Assembly (NCBI RefSeq): GCF_022201045.2
Contig: NC_068559.1
Coordinates: 15,805,501 to 15,869,500, forward strand
Length of the DNA: 64,000 bases
Direction: 5' to 3'
DNA from: Citrus sinensis
Taxonomy: Eukaryota; Streptophyta; Magnoliopsida; Sapindales; Rutaceae
Of the stretch, positions 11,386 to 23,382 are shown piece after piece (position 1 is the stretch's first letter; each line of letters opens with the position of its first letter). Both the position numbers and the translations under genes were made by a program. The notes beneath the pieces are model-generated. The model was not told where the DNA came from. It saw nothing but the letters and a program-made list of their open reading frames with translations, and did no database searches.

Positions 11386-11637
11386 GCATTGCAAATTCTT
11401 GTCTCGTGACGTGTGTGCATATGACAGCGCTTATGCTCATTGGAGGCAGAACAGGCTTCTTTATGACTAACGTGGCTTTGACACAAGCCACAAGTTCAAA
11501 GTTCTATCTTTTTTTCTTTAATCACAAATTCACAATGGAGAGAGAGAGTAAAAGGGTCCTACTTTTCTTAACCGTTTCCACAGGTTTGTCCGAGCATCTG
11601 TTACAACTCACACGTGAAACAGGGGCCCCTGATCCCT

Positions 11638-11663
11638 TCAATAATATTGAGCAATATTATTGA
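11638..11663. repeat. Perfect 12-bp inverted repeat
   Basis: TCAATAATATTG and its exact reverse complement are separated by two bases. The right arm overlaps the target duplication of the mini-element at 11666. It is most likely the pre-existing insertion site rather than part of that element. Confidence 0.6.
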
Positions 11664-11665
11664 GA

Positions 11666-11760
11666 GAGTTGGACTATTGGCTGAAATAACACTTTTAATT
11701 GTAATTTTATTTGATGCGGGGTTTTGTAAGAATAATGTAGGGGTGCCAGTAGCTCCACTC
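11666..11760. mobile_element. 95-bp miniature MULE-like MITE
   Basis: The ends GAGTTGGACTATTGGC and (reverse complement) GAGTGGAGCTACTGGCAC match each other and match the ends of the 754-bp element at 41525-42278. Flanks TTATTGAGA (11657-11665) and TTATCGAGA (11761-11769) form a 9-bp duplication with one mismatch. It has no coding capacity. The inner sequence GGGGTTTTGTAAGAATAATG is shared with the right arm of 41525-42278. Confidence 0.6.
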
Positions 11761-11954
11761 TTATCGAGAGCATTAGTCTGTTATAAGCCCACTACAAGCC
11801 CAATGACTAAAATATCAAATCCTTAATTATCAAAGCCACGTCAGGAGTCTGTCAACGAAGAAAAAAAAAAAAGAGCAAAGCCTCGTCAGGAGCCGGGTCT
11901 CACTGTAATGTATGCCAGCCATTGATATACTCTGCCAGGCAGAGTATTGAATAT

Positions 11955-14900
11955 GGGTAATTTTTAAAAACCTCCCCTGAAATTTAGACTTGTTACAAGT
12001 AAATGGCGAGAATTGATTTATTTATAAAAAATCCCCTACCGTCAGTTAACTTTTACCTTGACCGTTAGTTAACTGTACAAAGACAATATTACCCTTATAC
12101 TCTAAATGTTATCATTCTTCACAACATTTCTCATCATCATCACACATAACACACGTACAAAAGCTAGATTTAATAATTTTTTTTTTCAAATGAAACCATC
12201 CAGCACTAGTACAATAGCAGCAGTATCAGTTCTGGCCACTCTATACAACCTCCGCACAACAGGCAAGAAATACATTCATTTTTTCCACTTTTACAATTGA
12301 TAACCCAGCAAGCACCACCAAGCTACTTGTATTTGGCATGATTACATAAAGACAGTGGATTAATAATCTAGAAAAAAACAAAAAAACAAAAGTCTCAAAC
12401 CTATAGTTAGCTTGGGCAAAAGATGATACACCATCTCAAAAGCCTTGCCTTTCCAAAAAGTGTTGTATCATCTAATCCCTCAAAAGAATTAGTTAGCGGG
12501 ATTAGGTAAGTCTGCCTTCCTTTATCATTACACCATTAATTGATCTGCCATATGCTGGATGCTCTAATTGTTTCAGTTTCATTCTTGAGTGAGTTGTCCT
12601 AAATGATTAAAAGAACAAACATAAATAGTTAATATTAGTTATAAAAGTAGTTAAGTAATCAAATTAAAAGATGAAACCAAAATTTAAGGGAAACCAAGTT
12701 CACCATTGTCAAAGACAGTGGACTATGATGTAGCCACTTCAGTCACAGTTTGTTGGGGCCTTAGGCTTCCTTCTCCATTCTTCCTCTGAATCAGACAATG
12801 ACAAAAAATTAGATATTTTATACTGCAATTATTTAAGAAATCATTAGTAAATAGCTTAAATTTGACTAACCTTTTTGCTTGATTGCTTTTCACTTTGGCA
12901 GGTCCTTTTATTGTGTCCCCAGTGGTTGCATCTGGAGCATCTTAGACTGCAGCTTCTCTTGAATGCAGCAGGTTCATCAACCTCCCTCTTTCTCTTGTTT
13001 TGTGGCCTCTTAGCAGATTTGGTTACAAGTGGTGGCTGTAGATTGTCAGTCAGCACCAATGGCCATTTAGTCTCATCTGGCACAGGCTTGAATTGGTGCT
13101 GGTAAGTGCCTAAAAAAGCAATCTTCTTTAAGTAATTGTGCACATAATCCTCAACTTTCAACCTTTTCGCATCAATAGAACATATCGCGTGTTTACAAGG
13201 TAGCCCCGAGATTTGCCACTCCCCACAATCGCACTTCTTATTACCAATGTCAACAACAAATGCTTTAGATGCATCTTCCAATACTTCAAATGTGTTTTCA
13301 TGCCCAAAAATAACAGACAACCCTCTTGACTCCATCCTTGCCTCAACAATTTTTCTCCTCACCAATGGTGGCAGCTCCTCATTCCATCTTTTAGCAGCTT
13401 CATGCCTTGTATGAATCAACCTCATAATCTTCCTCCTTATTTCATCTAACATCCTCACAACAGGCATCGCTCTGTAGCCATTAATCCAATTATTGAAAGA
13501 TTCGGTCATGTTATTAGTCACATGTGTGCATTTTGTGAATGGTGGGAATGTATGCTTGGCCCAATGCTAGATAGGTATCTCCATTAGCCATTTATGGCCG
13601 GCACTACTAATTGCTTTCAACTTCTCCATTTGCTCACTGAACTCAGTACAATTTGGGCTTCTACAAGCCCTCCAGAATGTCTTCTTCAATAATAAACCAG
13701 GAAACTTCGTTTTGAAGTTGGCATAGATATGCCTGCAGCAGTACCTCTTTAATGCAAGTGGGAAAACTTGTTCAAGTGCATTAAGAATCCCTTTCTGCCT
13801 GTCACTCATAAAACACAACCCTTCTCCTTGATTACACCCGATTTGCTCATATAATTTTTCCATAAAGTACACCCAAGAGTTAGTATTTTCATTTTCCACA
13901 ATGCACATTGCAAGGGGGTATATCCTAAAATTAGCATCAATGCTGACAGCAGTTAATAATACTCCTTTGTAAGGACCTTTAAGGTGATAGCCATTGACTC
14001 CCACAAACTGTCTACATCCTTCGAAAAAACCTCGTCTACTACTATCAATGAACATGAAGAACCTCTTAAAAACCGGATTTGCAACACCACAAAGCCAATC
14101 CCTTTCTAAACAGACAGTAGATCCAGGATTGGTTTCCAATAGAGCATGCATATATCGAAAGAGTTTGCTGTAACTCTTCTTATGGTCCTGGCCCAGCAGC
14201 TCCATTGCCTTGTTTTTAGCTCTGTACAGCCTGTGCACACTACATTCAATCCCATATTTTTTAAACATATCAGCAGCAATCACCTTCACACTAATATCAG
14301 GAGTTGCTTTGAATACATGCAAGTACTGGGCTGCAATCCAAGCTGCACTTGCTTCACGGTTATCAACATCATCCCTTGCACATGTATGCTCAGGACAGTA
14401 GGTCTTCAACTGAAATGAGTTACTATTCCAGTTAGGACTTGCATGAATTCTCCAAGTACATCCTGGTTTTGCACACCTTGCAGTTACCCTTGCCTTCTCA
14501 TTCTTAATCCTCTTAAGCCTAAAGCCATTTCTAATTGCAAAAACCCTTATCACTTTCCTAAACTCATACACATCTATGAATAACTGTCCAGGCCTAAGAA
14601 TTATGTTCTCCCCATCACCAGTGAATTCGAATCCACCAGAGCTTGTTTCGTATCTTGCCCAAGCAGCCTCATCATTATCAGATTCTTCGCCACTTTCATC
14701 ACCAGATTGGTAATCGTCAAGACCATGGTCGCTTTCATCATCACCTAACCCATCACTCTCATCATCACTAGGTTCCGGTACCGGTACTATATTACCAAGA
14801 TACTTTGCTATATTTTCTGTATCATCAGTACTTGAAGGTGAAATCTCATTCTCCAGCACTGATATTGAATTTTCAGGATGCATATTTGAATTAAGAGCAG

Positions 14901-16559
14901 AAAATTTGGCCAAGATTTCTTCATCAGTAAAACTAGACCAATCCATGTCAGGTTCAAGGTTTAAGTTAACAGAAACTTGATTTGCACGACTTTTAGCCAC
15001 ATCTATGGAATTATCATTGCTATTGATTGGATGTTCAGATGATTTATAAGTTGGTTTTAGACTAATAGAAGTATTCACAATAAACCTAGCCCAACGATAT
15101 TCTTTTTCCCTCAACTTTTAAAATGCATCTTGCATGTCATTATCATTAAACAGGTTATGGTACTCAGAAGACCAAGGGAGCATCACTTTGTACTCTCTTG
15201 TAGATGCATACCTGATAGATGTATCCCAACATATGTCAATGATGTCTGCCCACAACTTAGTTAGGGTGTACTTATCAGGTAGAACACTACTAATCTCAAT
15301 TACTGAGCCATCAACTACAGCTTCAACATCAAAGAAAACACAACTGCAAGTGGTCATCAACATATGCATTAGAGGCAATGATAGCAGATAGGTTAAAATT
15401 TCATTGTTTGACAACAAAAACAGTGATAGGTAAAAATTCCAGATAGGTGGAAATATTTGGTATTCAAGTTATACATCATTGGAAAGAAATATTTGGTATT
15501 CAAATTCTTACATTAATCAAGTGAGCAGAATTTCTGTGCAGAAGGGGCATCTTTGGGAATTAAACTGTACTGCATGAGATCGAATTAATTTTCGAGCCAT
15601 ACATCATTGGAAAGATATTTCTGTTAGCTTTTCAATGAATTTTACTAATCTAAATTTGGAGCTATCTACAGTAAGTTATGATCAGTTAAGTGTAGACTGT
15701 TCAGTTTTAAATAGAATTTCTTACATTAATCAAGTGTCCGGTGTCAAATAGCTTGGCTCTTATTATTCCTTCCACTAATATTAAACCAAAAACCAATTCT
15801 CTTATGAGCTGTAACTCTAAGGCTTAACTATTGTAAGTCCACGACCATATGCAGCAAATGTTATATATAGATCAAACAAATTTTGTCTTGTTTTACTGCC
15901 ATTACAGAGCCAAAATTTTCTAATTTCAATTCTGGTTTTACCTAAGCCATGTATATAAATCACAATATCTTTTTGAGTTATCTACAAATAAAAAGTAGAT
16001 AAGAGTGTGCTTTCAAACAACTCACCTCTGATTTGCTTCGACATAGATGTTCGTGCTTGTGGGTCGCCGGCGAAACTCACTACGATACATCGTGGACTAG
16101 TGGTTCGTGCTTGTGGTTTATGCTGCTGCTCGTTGCCACTGTAAGCTGCTGCTCATCAATTCAGTAATCCTCTGTGATGATCAAAAATCGTCTTTGTATC
16201 TAGGGTTTTATATGATGATGGTGGTGGTTGTTTTTGCTTTCGTTTTTGTTTTTAGTTTTCAAGATTATTAAAAAAATGATAGCAAAGAGATGCATTGTTT
16301 GAAACGAAACCAAATTTCTTTTTGCAAGTTTGGTTTTTATTTGTGTCAGAACATCAGTAATTGAAATGACTAGTTATTGTTCTCGAGGCAACGAAAGTTG
16401 CAAAAGGTTTGTTTTATTGCGAAATGTCGACAATGCCCACAACTACCAAAACGGCAATTAAACGGAGTAAAAACGTAAGGAGTTGTTTACAAATAAATAG
16501 ATTCTTACCATCTACTTGCAACAAGTACAAACTTCAAGGGAGGTTTTTAAAAATTACCC
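11955..16559 (-). mobile_element. MuDR-type MULE with a broken transposase gene
   Basis: Inverted arms of about 105 bp start GGGTAATTTTTAAAAACCTC on both sides and continue with TTAGACTTGTTACAAGTAAATGG on the left and TTTGTACTTGTTGCAAGTAGATGG on the right (reverse complement). A perfect 10-bp duplication TATTGAATAT flanks the element (11945-11954 and 16560-16569). The length is 4605 bp. The single transposase gene is on the minus strand (12723-15417). The span 15420-16380 has no frame of note and is probably leader and intron. Perfect target duplication but diverged arms suggest moderate age. Confidence 0.85.
12723..15417 (-). pseudogene. MuDR-like transposase, two in-frame stops
   Basis: One continuous minus-strand frame runs 15417 to about 12870, interrupted by in-frame TAA at 15118-15120 and TAG at 13567-13569. 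In order it shows an acidic N-terminal part, the Mutator DNA-binding domain (VYEFRKVIRVFAIRNGF, then CAKPGCTWRIHAS), the MULE transposase core (CFMSDRQKGILNAL and CRHIYANFKTKFPG), a SWIM finger (CDCGEWQISGLPCKHAIC) and a CCHC knuckle (CSRCNHWGHNKRTC). The core's first acidic residue, normally the D of VGxDGxHLKG, is N here (VGVNGYHLKG). A likely small last exon at 12723-12785 follows a GT-AG intron. No ATG opens the frame at 15417, so the true start is uncertain. It is inactive as it stands. Confidence 0.88.
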
Positions 16560-16592
16560 TATTGAATATTGATGCAGGACATGTTATTTTTA

Positions 16593-17635
16593 AGGGCGAT
16601 TACTATTGAGCACCTATTTTTTATATTTTTTAAAAAAATATTTTTTTTTATTAATTTTTACCTAAAATTATAAAATATATTATTTTTTTATTGTCGTCTA
16701 AATTTTATAAGGGAAGTTAACAAAATGTTAATGAAATGATTATTTTACCTCCTTAATATAAAATTATTATTTCTCCTTAGTTAAGTGAAAAAAAAATTAG
16801 ATTACTCCGGTTTTCTTTTGTAGTTTAGATATTAAATAATAAATTAAACAAAATAATCAAAATTACAATGAAACAAAATAACCGAAATTAATTTAACATT
16901 TTCTTCTCATTAAATTACATAAAAATCTAATTTATTATTTTCTTCACATGACAGCGCATCACTATTATACCAAGAAAAAACGATATCCCCAAGCCCCATT
17001 TGCAACTGCTCTCAATCAGCCTCCTCAAACTCCAGCAACGTGCCACTGCAACTACTGTTATCCACCACAAACATTTCTAGAGCAATATTCATTAAAACTT
17101 CAACAAGTAACACCATTTTCCCCAGCTTCAGCATTCCCACAACATCTCCCTTTCATTTCTCCACTATTTGCCCCAACCTCTCACCAATCTCCTTCACTTT
17201 CACTGCCATTAGTAGCTCGATGTCAATCGACTACCATGCCACCAGCAGCTCGAGCCTCAAAGATCGACCGTCCGCCACAGATTTTTCTTAGATCCAGCCG
17301 CAGCCTGCTGCAACTTCTTCAATTTTTTGGGTATTTGCTGAAGGGTGAAAGAAAGGTTGAAGATCTTGTGCTTGGAATAAACAGCGGCCATTTTTGTTGA
17401 TTGTGGTGCTCTGCACCACTTTTGCCTTTTATTTCTCTTTCAACCGCGTTTAAATGATATTGGTTTTTGCTGTGCAGATAAAATGACGATTTTATCCTCA
17501 TAATGTTAGCAAAGTTATAACAACGTACAAACGGAACTGCGGAGGTGCAAGAAAATATAATTTCAAGTGAAATCAGAAAAAAAAATGTGTATTTTTAAAA
17601 AATTTAAAAAAATTAGTGGTCGGTAAATAATTATC
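16593..17635. mobile_element. Non-autonomous MULE, 1.04 kb, with GC-richer interior
   Basis: A perfect 9-bp duplication TTATTTTTA (16584-16592 and 17636-17644) bounds an element whose ends are diverged inverted copies: GGCGATTACTATTGAGCAC on the left against GATAATTATTTACCGACCAC on the right, both followed by T-rich tracts. It lies only 14 bp beyond the target duplication of the preceding MULE. There is no transposase. The middle (about 16940-17405) has much higher GC and an open 150-codon frame, unlike the AT-rich arms. Confidence 0.6.
16948..17400 (+). other. Open frame in possibly captured DNA within a MULE; not recognised
   Basis: A 150-codon plus-strand frame, rich in P, S, T and Q, with no domain I know. 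Its low-complexity composition and short length suggest it may be the shadow of a sequence read on the minus strand. That strand opens ATGGCCGCTGTTTATTCCAA (ending 17392) and gives about 45 codons ending KNLWRTVDL before a stop, with a further broken reading MAVKVKEIGERLGQIVEK. This would fit a degraded captured gene fragment. No function is assigned. Confidence 0.3.
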
Positions 17636-17771
17636 TTATTTTTAGTATTAAATTTAATTAGGTATTAAGACGAGGGACTTACATTCAGTGCTGTGAGTAT
17701 TTTTATTCTTTTTTTAAAATACATAATTAATAATTATTAGATAAGAATATAAGACTAAAGGAAATATAAGA

Positions 17772-18489
17772 CTAAAGAGTTATTTGTTTTTTTAACTTCA
17801 TAATTTAATTGACTTATTTCAATCAGGTAAGTCATTAAGTCTATTTGTTTTTTTTAATTTAATGAAAATTTCAGCTATTAAGTCATTAAGTTACTAAATT
17901 ATTTTTTTTAATTTTTTGCTTAATCTAAAAGTTTGAATAATATTATTAAAAGATATTCTCTAAAATATTCTTATCTAATTAATTAATTTTTATTCTTACC
18001 TAAACAAAATTTAATAATTAGTATTATTACACAGCTCTATAACTTACGATAATATAATGATAGACTATTATTATTTTATCTTTTTTATTTTTTTAAATTA
18101 TCATTATTTATCTTCATAATTTTTATAAATATTTTTCATATAAAAGCATCATAAAGTACAATAAACTTAATTAATATATACTAATTCAAAATATTAAAGG
18201 ATTTTATTTAATTAAACATGATTTATATTATGATAATATATTATCTTATTTATAATCTTTAGAGTGTTTATTATTTGTTTCACATTTATAATTTGTAAGG
18301 ATCCCTTACAAATATAAAAATATTAGTTTTTAAATTTTTTAAGTTGGAAAAAACAACTTCATATTTTTAGCAATTCAGATAAAAAGAACAAATATATCAT
18401 TCGAATTCAGACATTAACTCTATTAAGAATTCAGACTAATTCATGTTTATTTAGATTTTAGGTAAAAAAGACAAATGTTACCTAAATAA
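17772..18489. repeat. Possible hAT-like MITE remnant in AT-rich spacer
   Basis: The left end GTTATTTGTTTTTTTAACTT resembles the reverse complement of the right end GTAACATTTGTCTTTTTTACC. The flanks CTAAAGAG and CTAAATAA agree at 6 of 8 sites. The interior is more than 80 percent AT with no frame. Low confidence because AT-rich sequence matches easily. Confidence 0.3.
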
Positions 18490-19140
18490 ATTTCAGTAAC
18501 ATATTATTATTATACATGAACATGTAGTAAGAAATTATGAAAAATTAAGGAAAAAAAAAACTCAATTCTAGATCTCAATCCGATTTGTAATCTAACCGCG
18601 GATCTATTGCTCTGCTAAATGAAAAAGCATCAATGGTTGGCCCTCTGACCTACACAAGTTTTGCTCGGTTATAATAGAAAAAAACCTGAAATATTTACAA
18701 TAGGGTGAAATTTGGCTTTCGCAAGGTATCTACTATGTTCACTCATCCAAGACTTTTTCTTTTTTTTTTTTCCTTCTTCTTCTTTAATTATTTCTTGTAA
18801 AGTGAATGTGTGTCAAAATCAAAAACCTATTATTTCTTATTAACGAACGGCAAAAAGCAAAACATGACTAGATTAGCATGCATGACGCCTGTTTTGAGGT
18901 TTTATTAGATAGAACAAAGATGAAAAGAAATTTTACCATTTGTGAACATGAGAAGAGAAACGAGATTCATTAATTACCATCTTTACCAAACGCGTCATTC
19001 AGTTTCTCATTTCTTTAACATACATAATTCTTTGGTTTAGAAACAGAAGTTAGCTTATTAATTGAGCATAACTTCATAACACTGATATTCCTTTAAACAT
19101 CATAAATAAAAATTAAAACACTAGTCATATCTCGAGTGTC
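18490..19140. other. Upstream spacer of the XTH gene
   Basis: AT-rich sequence with no frame or repeat recognised. It presumably contains the XTH promoter. Confidence 0.5.
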
Positions 19141-19146
19141 CCACCT

Positions 19147-19154
19147 TATAAATA
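19147..19154 (+). promoter_or_regulatory. TATA box of the XTH gene
   Basis: TATAAATA, 57 bp before the start codon at 19211, which would give a leader of about 30 bases. No rival TATA motif lies closer. Confidence 0.6.
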
Positions 19155-19210
19155 TAGAGACAGCAAAATGAACTTAAATCAAAGTGATTTATTATTATTA
19201 ATTTTTTTTT

Positions 19211-20324
19211 ATGCCATTGCTATTGTCAATGGATCATTCTTGTCTTTCACGTTCCTTTGCCTTTATTGTTCTTCTTGTCACTTCATTGCGTATAAGCTGC
19301 AGAGCTGATACAACTAGCTTCAATGACAACTACCATGTTACATGGGGACATGATCATGCCTTGCTTCTGAACCAAGATAGGGAAATTCAGCTTACCTTGG
19401 ACCAAAAATCTGGTTGATATATATGTTTCATTGCTCTCTATAATTGACCATGAAAATTGAGGTCTAATAACTTTTTATGTACTTCAATTCAGGAGCTGGG
19501 TTCGAGTCGAAGATGAGGTACGGGTCCGGGTTATTTCATATCAGAATGAAGATACCAGACAAGAATTCTACAGGAGTTCTTACGAGCTTCTATGTGAGAT
19601 ATTTTTGGTTTGTATGTGTGTATGCGAATGTGACAGGAATGCACAGAATATTTGATTAATTTACTTTCGTTTTGCAGTTAGCTTCGCGTTCGAGCCATCA
19701 TGATGAGATTGATTTAGAGTTCTTGGGAAACAATGGGCCACCTTATAAATTGCACACCAATTTGTACATAAATGGTCAAGGTGGCAGAGAGCAACAAATT
19801 CTTCTTTGGTTTGATCCCACAAAGGATTTCCATTCCTACAAAATTCTTTGGAATGAACATCAAATTGTGTAAGCATTTCTTCTTTAACAGGCAGCTTTAT
19901 TACATAACTACAATTAATTATGCTTCGACTGACATAACATTAAATTTGCAGGTTCTTTGTGGACAATGTTCCAATTAGAGTGTATAGAAACAACATCAGG
20001 AAAAAAGTAAGCTTCCCATCACAGCCAATGCATATTTTTGCAAGTATATGGCATGCTGAAGGATGGGCATCTGATGGGAGGAAAACTGACTGGCATCAAG
20101 CACCATTCCATGCACACTACCAAGACTTTCACGTCGATGGATGTGTGTTACAAGATCACAATATTCGAGAATGTCATTCCCCGAAATTTTGGTGGAACGC
20201 TGAGAAGTACCGGAAGTTAAACCCAGATCAAGAAAGAGAATACAGAAATGTCAGGAAGAAGCATTTGGTGTATGACTACTGCTCTTCCAAGTCGAGCTCA
20301 CACTACTCAGAATGCCACAAGTAA
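19211..20324 (+). CDS. Xyloglucan endotransglucosylase/hydrolase (XTH, GH16)
   Basis: Four exons (19211-19412, 19493-19593, 19678-19868, 19952-20324) encode about 288 residues, the usual XTH length. The enzyme is secreted to the cell wall, where it cuts xyloglucan and rejoins the ends. A hydrophobic stretch at residues 15-30 ([15 protein letters not shown]) is the signal peptide. The GH16 active site reads [10 protein letters not shown], with nucleophile E111 and acid/base E115; L replaces the commoner F between them. The C-terminal XET domain has its four cysteines (DGCVLQ, IRECHS, YDYCSS, SECHK). The site after the catalytic motif reads LGNNGPPY, so the N-glycosylation sequon common in the family is absent. 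An alternative start is the second ATG at 19229. Intact; convergent with NF-YC. Confidence 0.93.
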
Positions 20325-23300
20325 CTAGATTGCTATTGATTATGGAAGATGATTTATTATATTTTACAGAGATTTTAGTGAATAAGATTTCTTACCTGCT
20401 ATTAGTGAAGATTATCAGATTATCATATTATTCACTGCTTCAATTTTCTCTCATCATATTCGTACACAAATATATAATCAAGAATATTTAGAGGGAAAAA
20501 AGAAAAACAGATGATTCACAAATCCAGAACTGCACATTAGATATAATTAGGCAAGTCACTGCAGCTACAGTTTTTGCTGCATGAAATCAAGTTAAAAAGT
20601 CCCAACGAGTTCCGATTAAAGTCATCACATTTAGAACTGGTTTTCCTAAACATTACAGACAAGTGTTCTCATAAATCAGATGCAAGCAAAATTCCATGTA
20701 GCATCGGCAGGGGTTCCAATGCCTTTCTACTGCATCACACAGCAGCATAACATCTGCATATTAGTTGTTTTTGTTTAACTGCAAAATAGAGGAAGGGAAG
20801 TTCATAATGAGTGGGGATAAACAATTATAACATGAAATAACATTGAATGACAAGAACATACACATTCTCTTTCATTTCACAGACAGATTTACCAGCAATT
20901 TTGCTCACAATATGCACGCTTACGCAGCACATATTGCATGAATAAGTATGTGCAAGTGCAGGGCCATCGAGGTGTTCGGAGTATGAATCGTCACTTCCTG
21001 TTTATGACACCCGTGGATTTGGGAAAAAACTTGTTCCACTTCAGTACATACTAATAATATTTAGGCATTTTATCATAGGTCTTAAGGTTACAATCCCGAT
21101 CCAATTTGAAAGTTCCCTAGGACGAGAATTAATTAATAAAACCTTCCTATGCTTTGAACCTTATTCAATAGGCACAAAAAAGGAATAACACAGATGCTTG
21201 ACCATGGCTGAAATTCAGGAAGTATACAACAGCATAAATCCACAGGAGCAATGAAAACTGGGAAACTGCATATATAAGTATACATACAGAAAAGACAGAT
21301 GTCTTGTGATTAAAAACCCCAGCATATTATTTCTTCCATGTAAAAAGGAAGAGAACACCTCATTGTTCCAGAAGTTGGAGAAGACACAACAAACATGTGA
21401 CACTTTAATGACAAGTATGCCACATGCAGCAAGAATTTATGAATTGACTACAACTGTATATTAAATGAACAATTGTATGCTTCTTCCTTAAGTTCATTGT
21501 ATAAATTCCAAACTCGAAATTGAGTTAAAAGGAAGTCTCGCTTAACCCAACTTGAGGCTATAAGGTGAAAAAATTGCATGCTGTTCCCCTATACAATAAA
21601 CCTTACGTCTCAAAAGTTGGAAAGAAGATAAATAGTCTGGATCAGTAATAAGTCAATATTCAACTCATGTAATTCAAGATCAAATTACTCATACCACACT
21701 TCATTGAAACTATGCTGGAAAAGAAATTCACAGACTATAATCACAACAAGAGTGCTGGCTTAAGAAGAGATTTTAAATGCAAGACTGAAAAATCCCATTT
21801 CAAAATAAAATTTTATTCACTAAGAATGCAAACAATATTAAATTCTTTTATACATTCAACAGTGTATCAAGACAATCTCAAGAAAGACAATACCATTCCA
21901 GAGAATCCCACATTCAAGCAACTAAACTGCCTCTTTCTAGCAGAAGGAGCTGAATCGAACATTAAATAACTCGGGCTTGCCTCAGTCACATCAAATCAGT
22001 GTTTGAGCTCAGGTCAAATTCAAGTCAAGCCAAAACTACACAATCTATATTTAGTAGTAAACAGCTCCTTCTACCAACTGAATACACCTCAACGGTAGTG
22101 AAATGTCAATCTATTGCTTATTCCCATAAATTCAGACCACTTTAAAGGCATGAAGTTATTATTGCCCGCTTAATTAGCAATGTTGTGAAAGTCTAAACCA
22201 TCTACATGATATCAAAGGAAAATTATTCTTTGAAACATGAGGAAGATAATTGAGTGCCAGGGGAGAAAGAAGAATTCATTTCGAAGGAAACTCTGTTTCC
22301 AAGCAGATGATACCGTACTTTGTAAGGCTTATCAAAAGCAGATATTGTACTTTGTTAGGGAACGAAGCCATCCGAGCGGGCTAAAGTGCTCATGCATGAC
22401 ATGGTCTTTTAAAATCACTGCTCAGGTTTAGCTTGAATTCTACTACAGCCAGGAACCAAGTTCAGTTTTGAAATAGCTTCATGTGGCTGGGAGACAGTTT
22501 AAGGTCAAAAATTTTAGGATGCTCAACACAAGTATACGATGACATGTGTCAATTTTTTGTTGGTTTGTAACTAGAAAAATTACAGTTTCTAATTGTTCGA
22601 AATCAAAAAGCTAACTGAAGCAATATATCAGATATACCAAAGGAAAGGCAAAAAGTAAAAGGGATATAATTATCTGTTACCATTTTGTTGATGCCTACAC
22701 CACACTGACAAATGACTGAATGTTACAACCGGCATTGGATCACTAAACGAAGAAAATTAGGAAACTAACTAGACTATTTATCAGCTACAATTTATCAGAG
22801 AGGAATTACAGTGATGGTCAAAATCATAAACGTGTTTTGTGGATTCTGCTGACCTGAGGTTGGTTAATCAATAATGTTAATGAAAACTCCCCCATCCAAA
22901 GGGGCTCTCACAGCATAACCACTAACAGAACTTCAACAAGCTTATCTGTTTCATTGTATAGAAACTCGTCAAGCTGTTTACCAAACCCCAATTCTCTTTA
23001 CACTCTCCGATCCATCCCCTAAGATAAGAATTCCCGTTTCCATATAACAACAAAATAACTACATTTCTTTATGCAGGAATGGCTACTCATTTTAAAGGAA
23101 GAACACAAAGGGGATACAAAGGATTTCAGCCATACCAACAACAAAACATAGCCGATACAAATAGGCAAGCACTGCTTACTTCCTGACTTCACTACCAAGT
23201 CATGCCAACATTTCAAAATATCCTAGAACCCAAATCTGGAATGACCACAAAAGTCCAAAAATAACAGAAAATTCAAATTAAACAGAAAAGTCAAGCACCT

Positions 23301-23382
23301 TTTAAAAAAAGTCACAACTTTAAACTACACAAAAAATCCAAAACAACTGTAAAACAAACAAACAAACAAAAGCACACGTACC
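20325..23382. other. 3-kb spacer between convergent XTH and NF-YC genes
   Basis: No long frame, transposase, RNA gene or clear repeat was seen on either strand. Base composition is less AT-rich than the other spacers. Part may be 3' UTR: a donor-like AGGGTACGT overlaps the NF-YC stop on the minus strand, so a 3'-UTR intron of NF-YC could occupy some of this stretch. That is speculation without transcript data. Confidence 0.4.
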
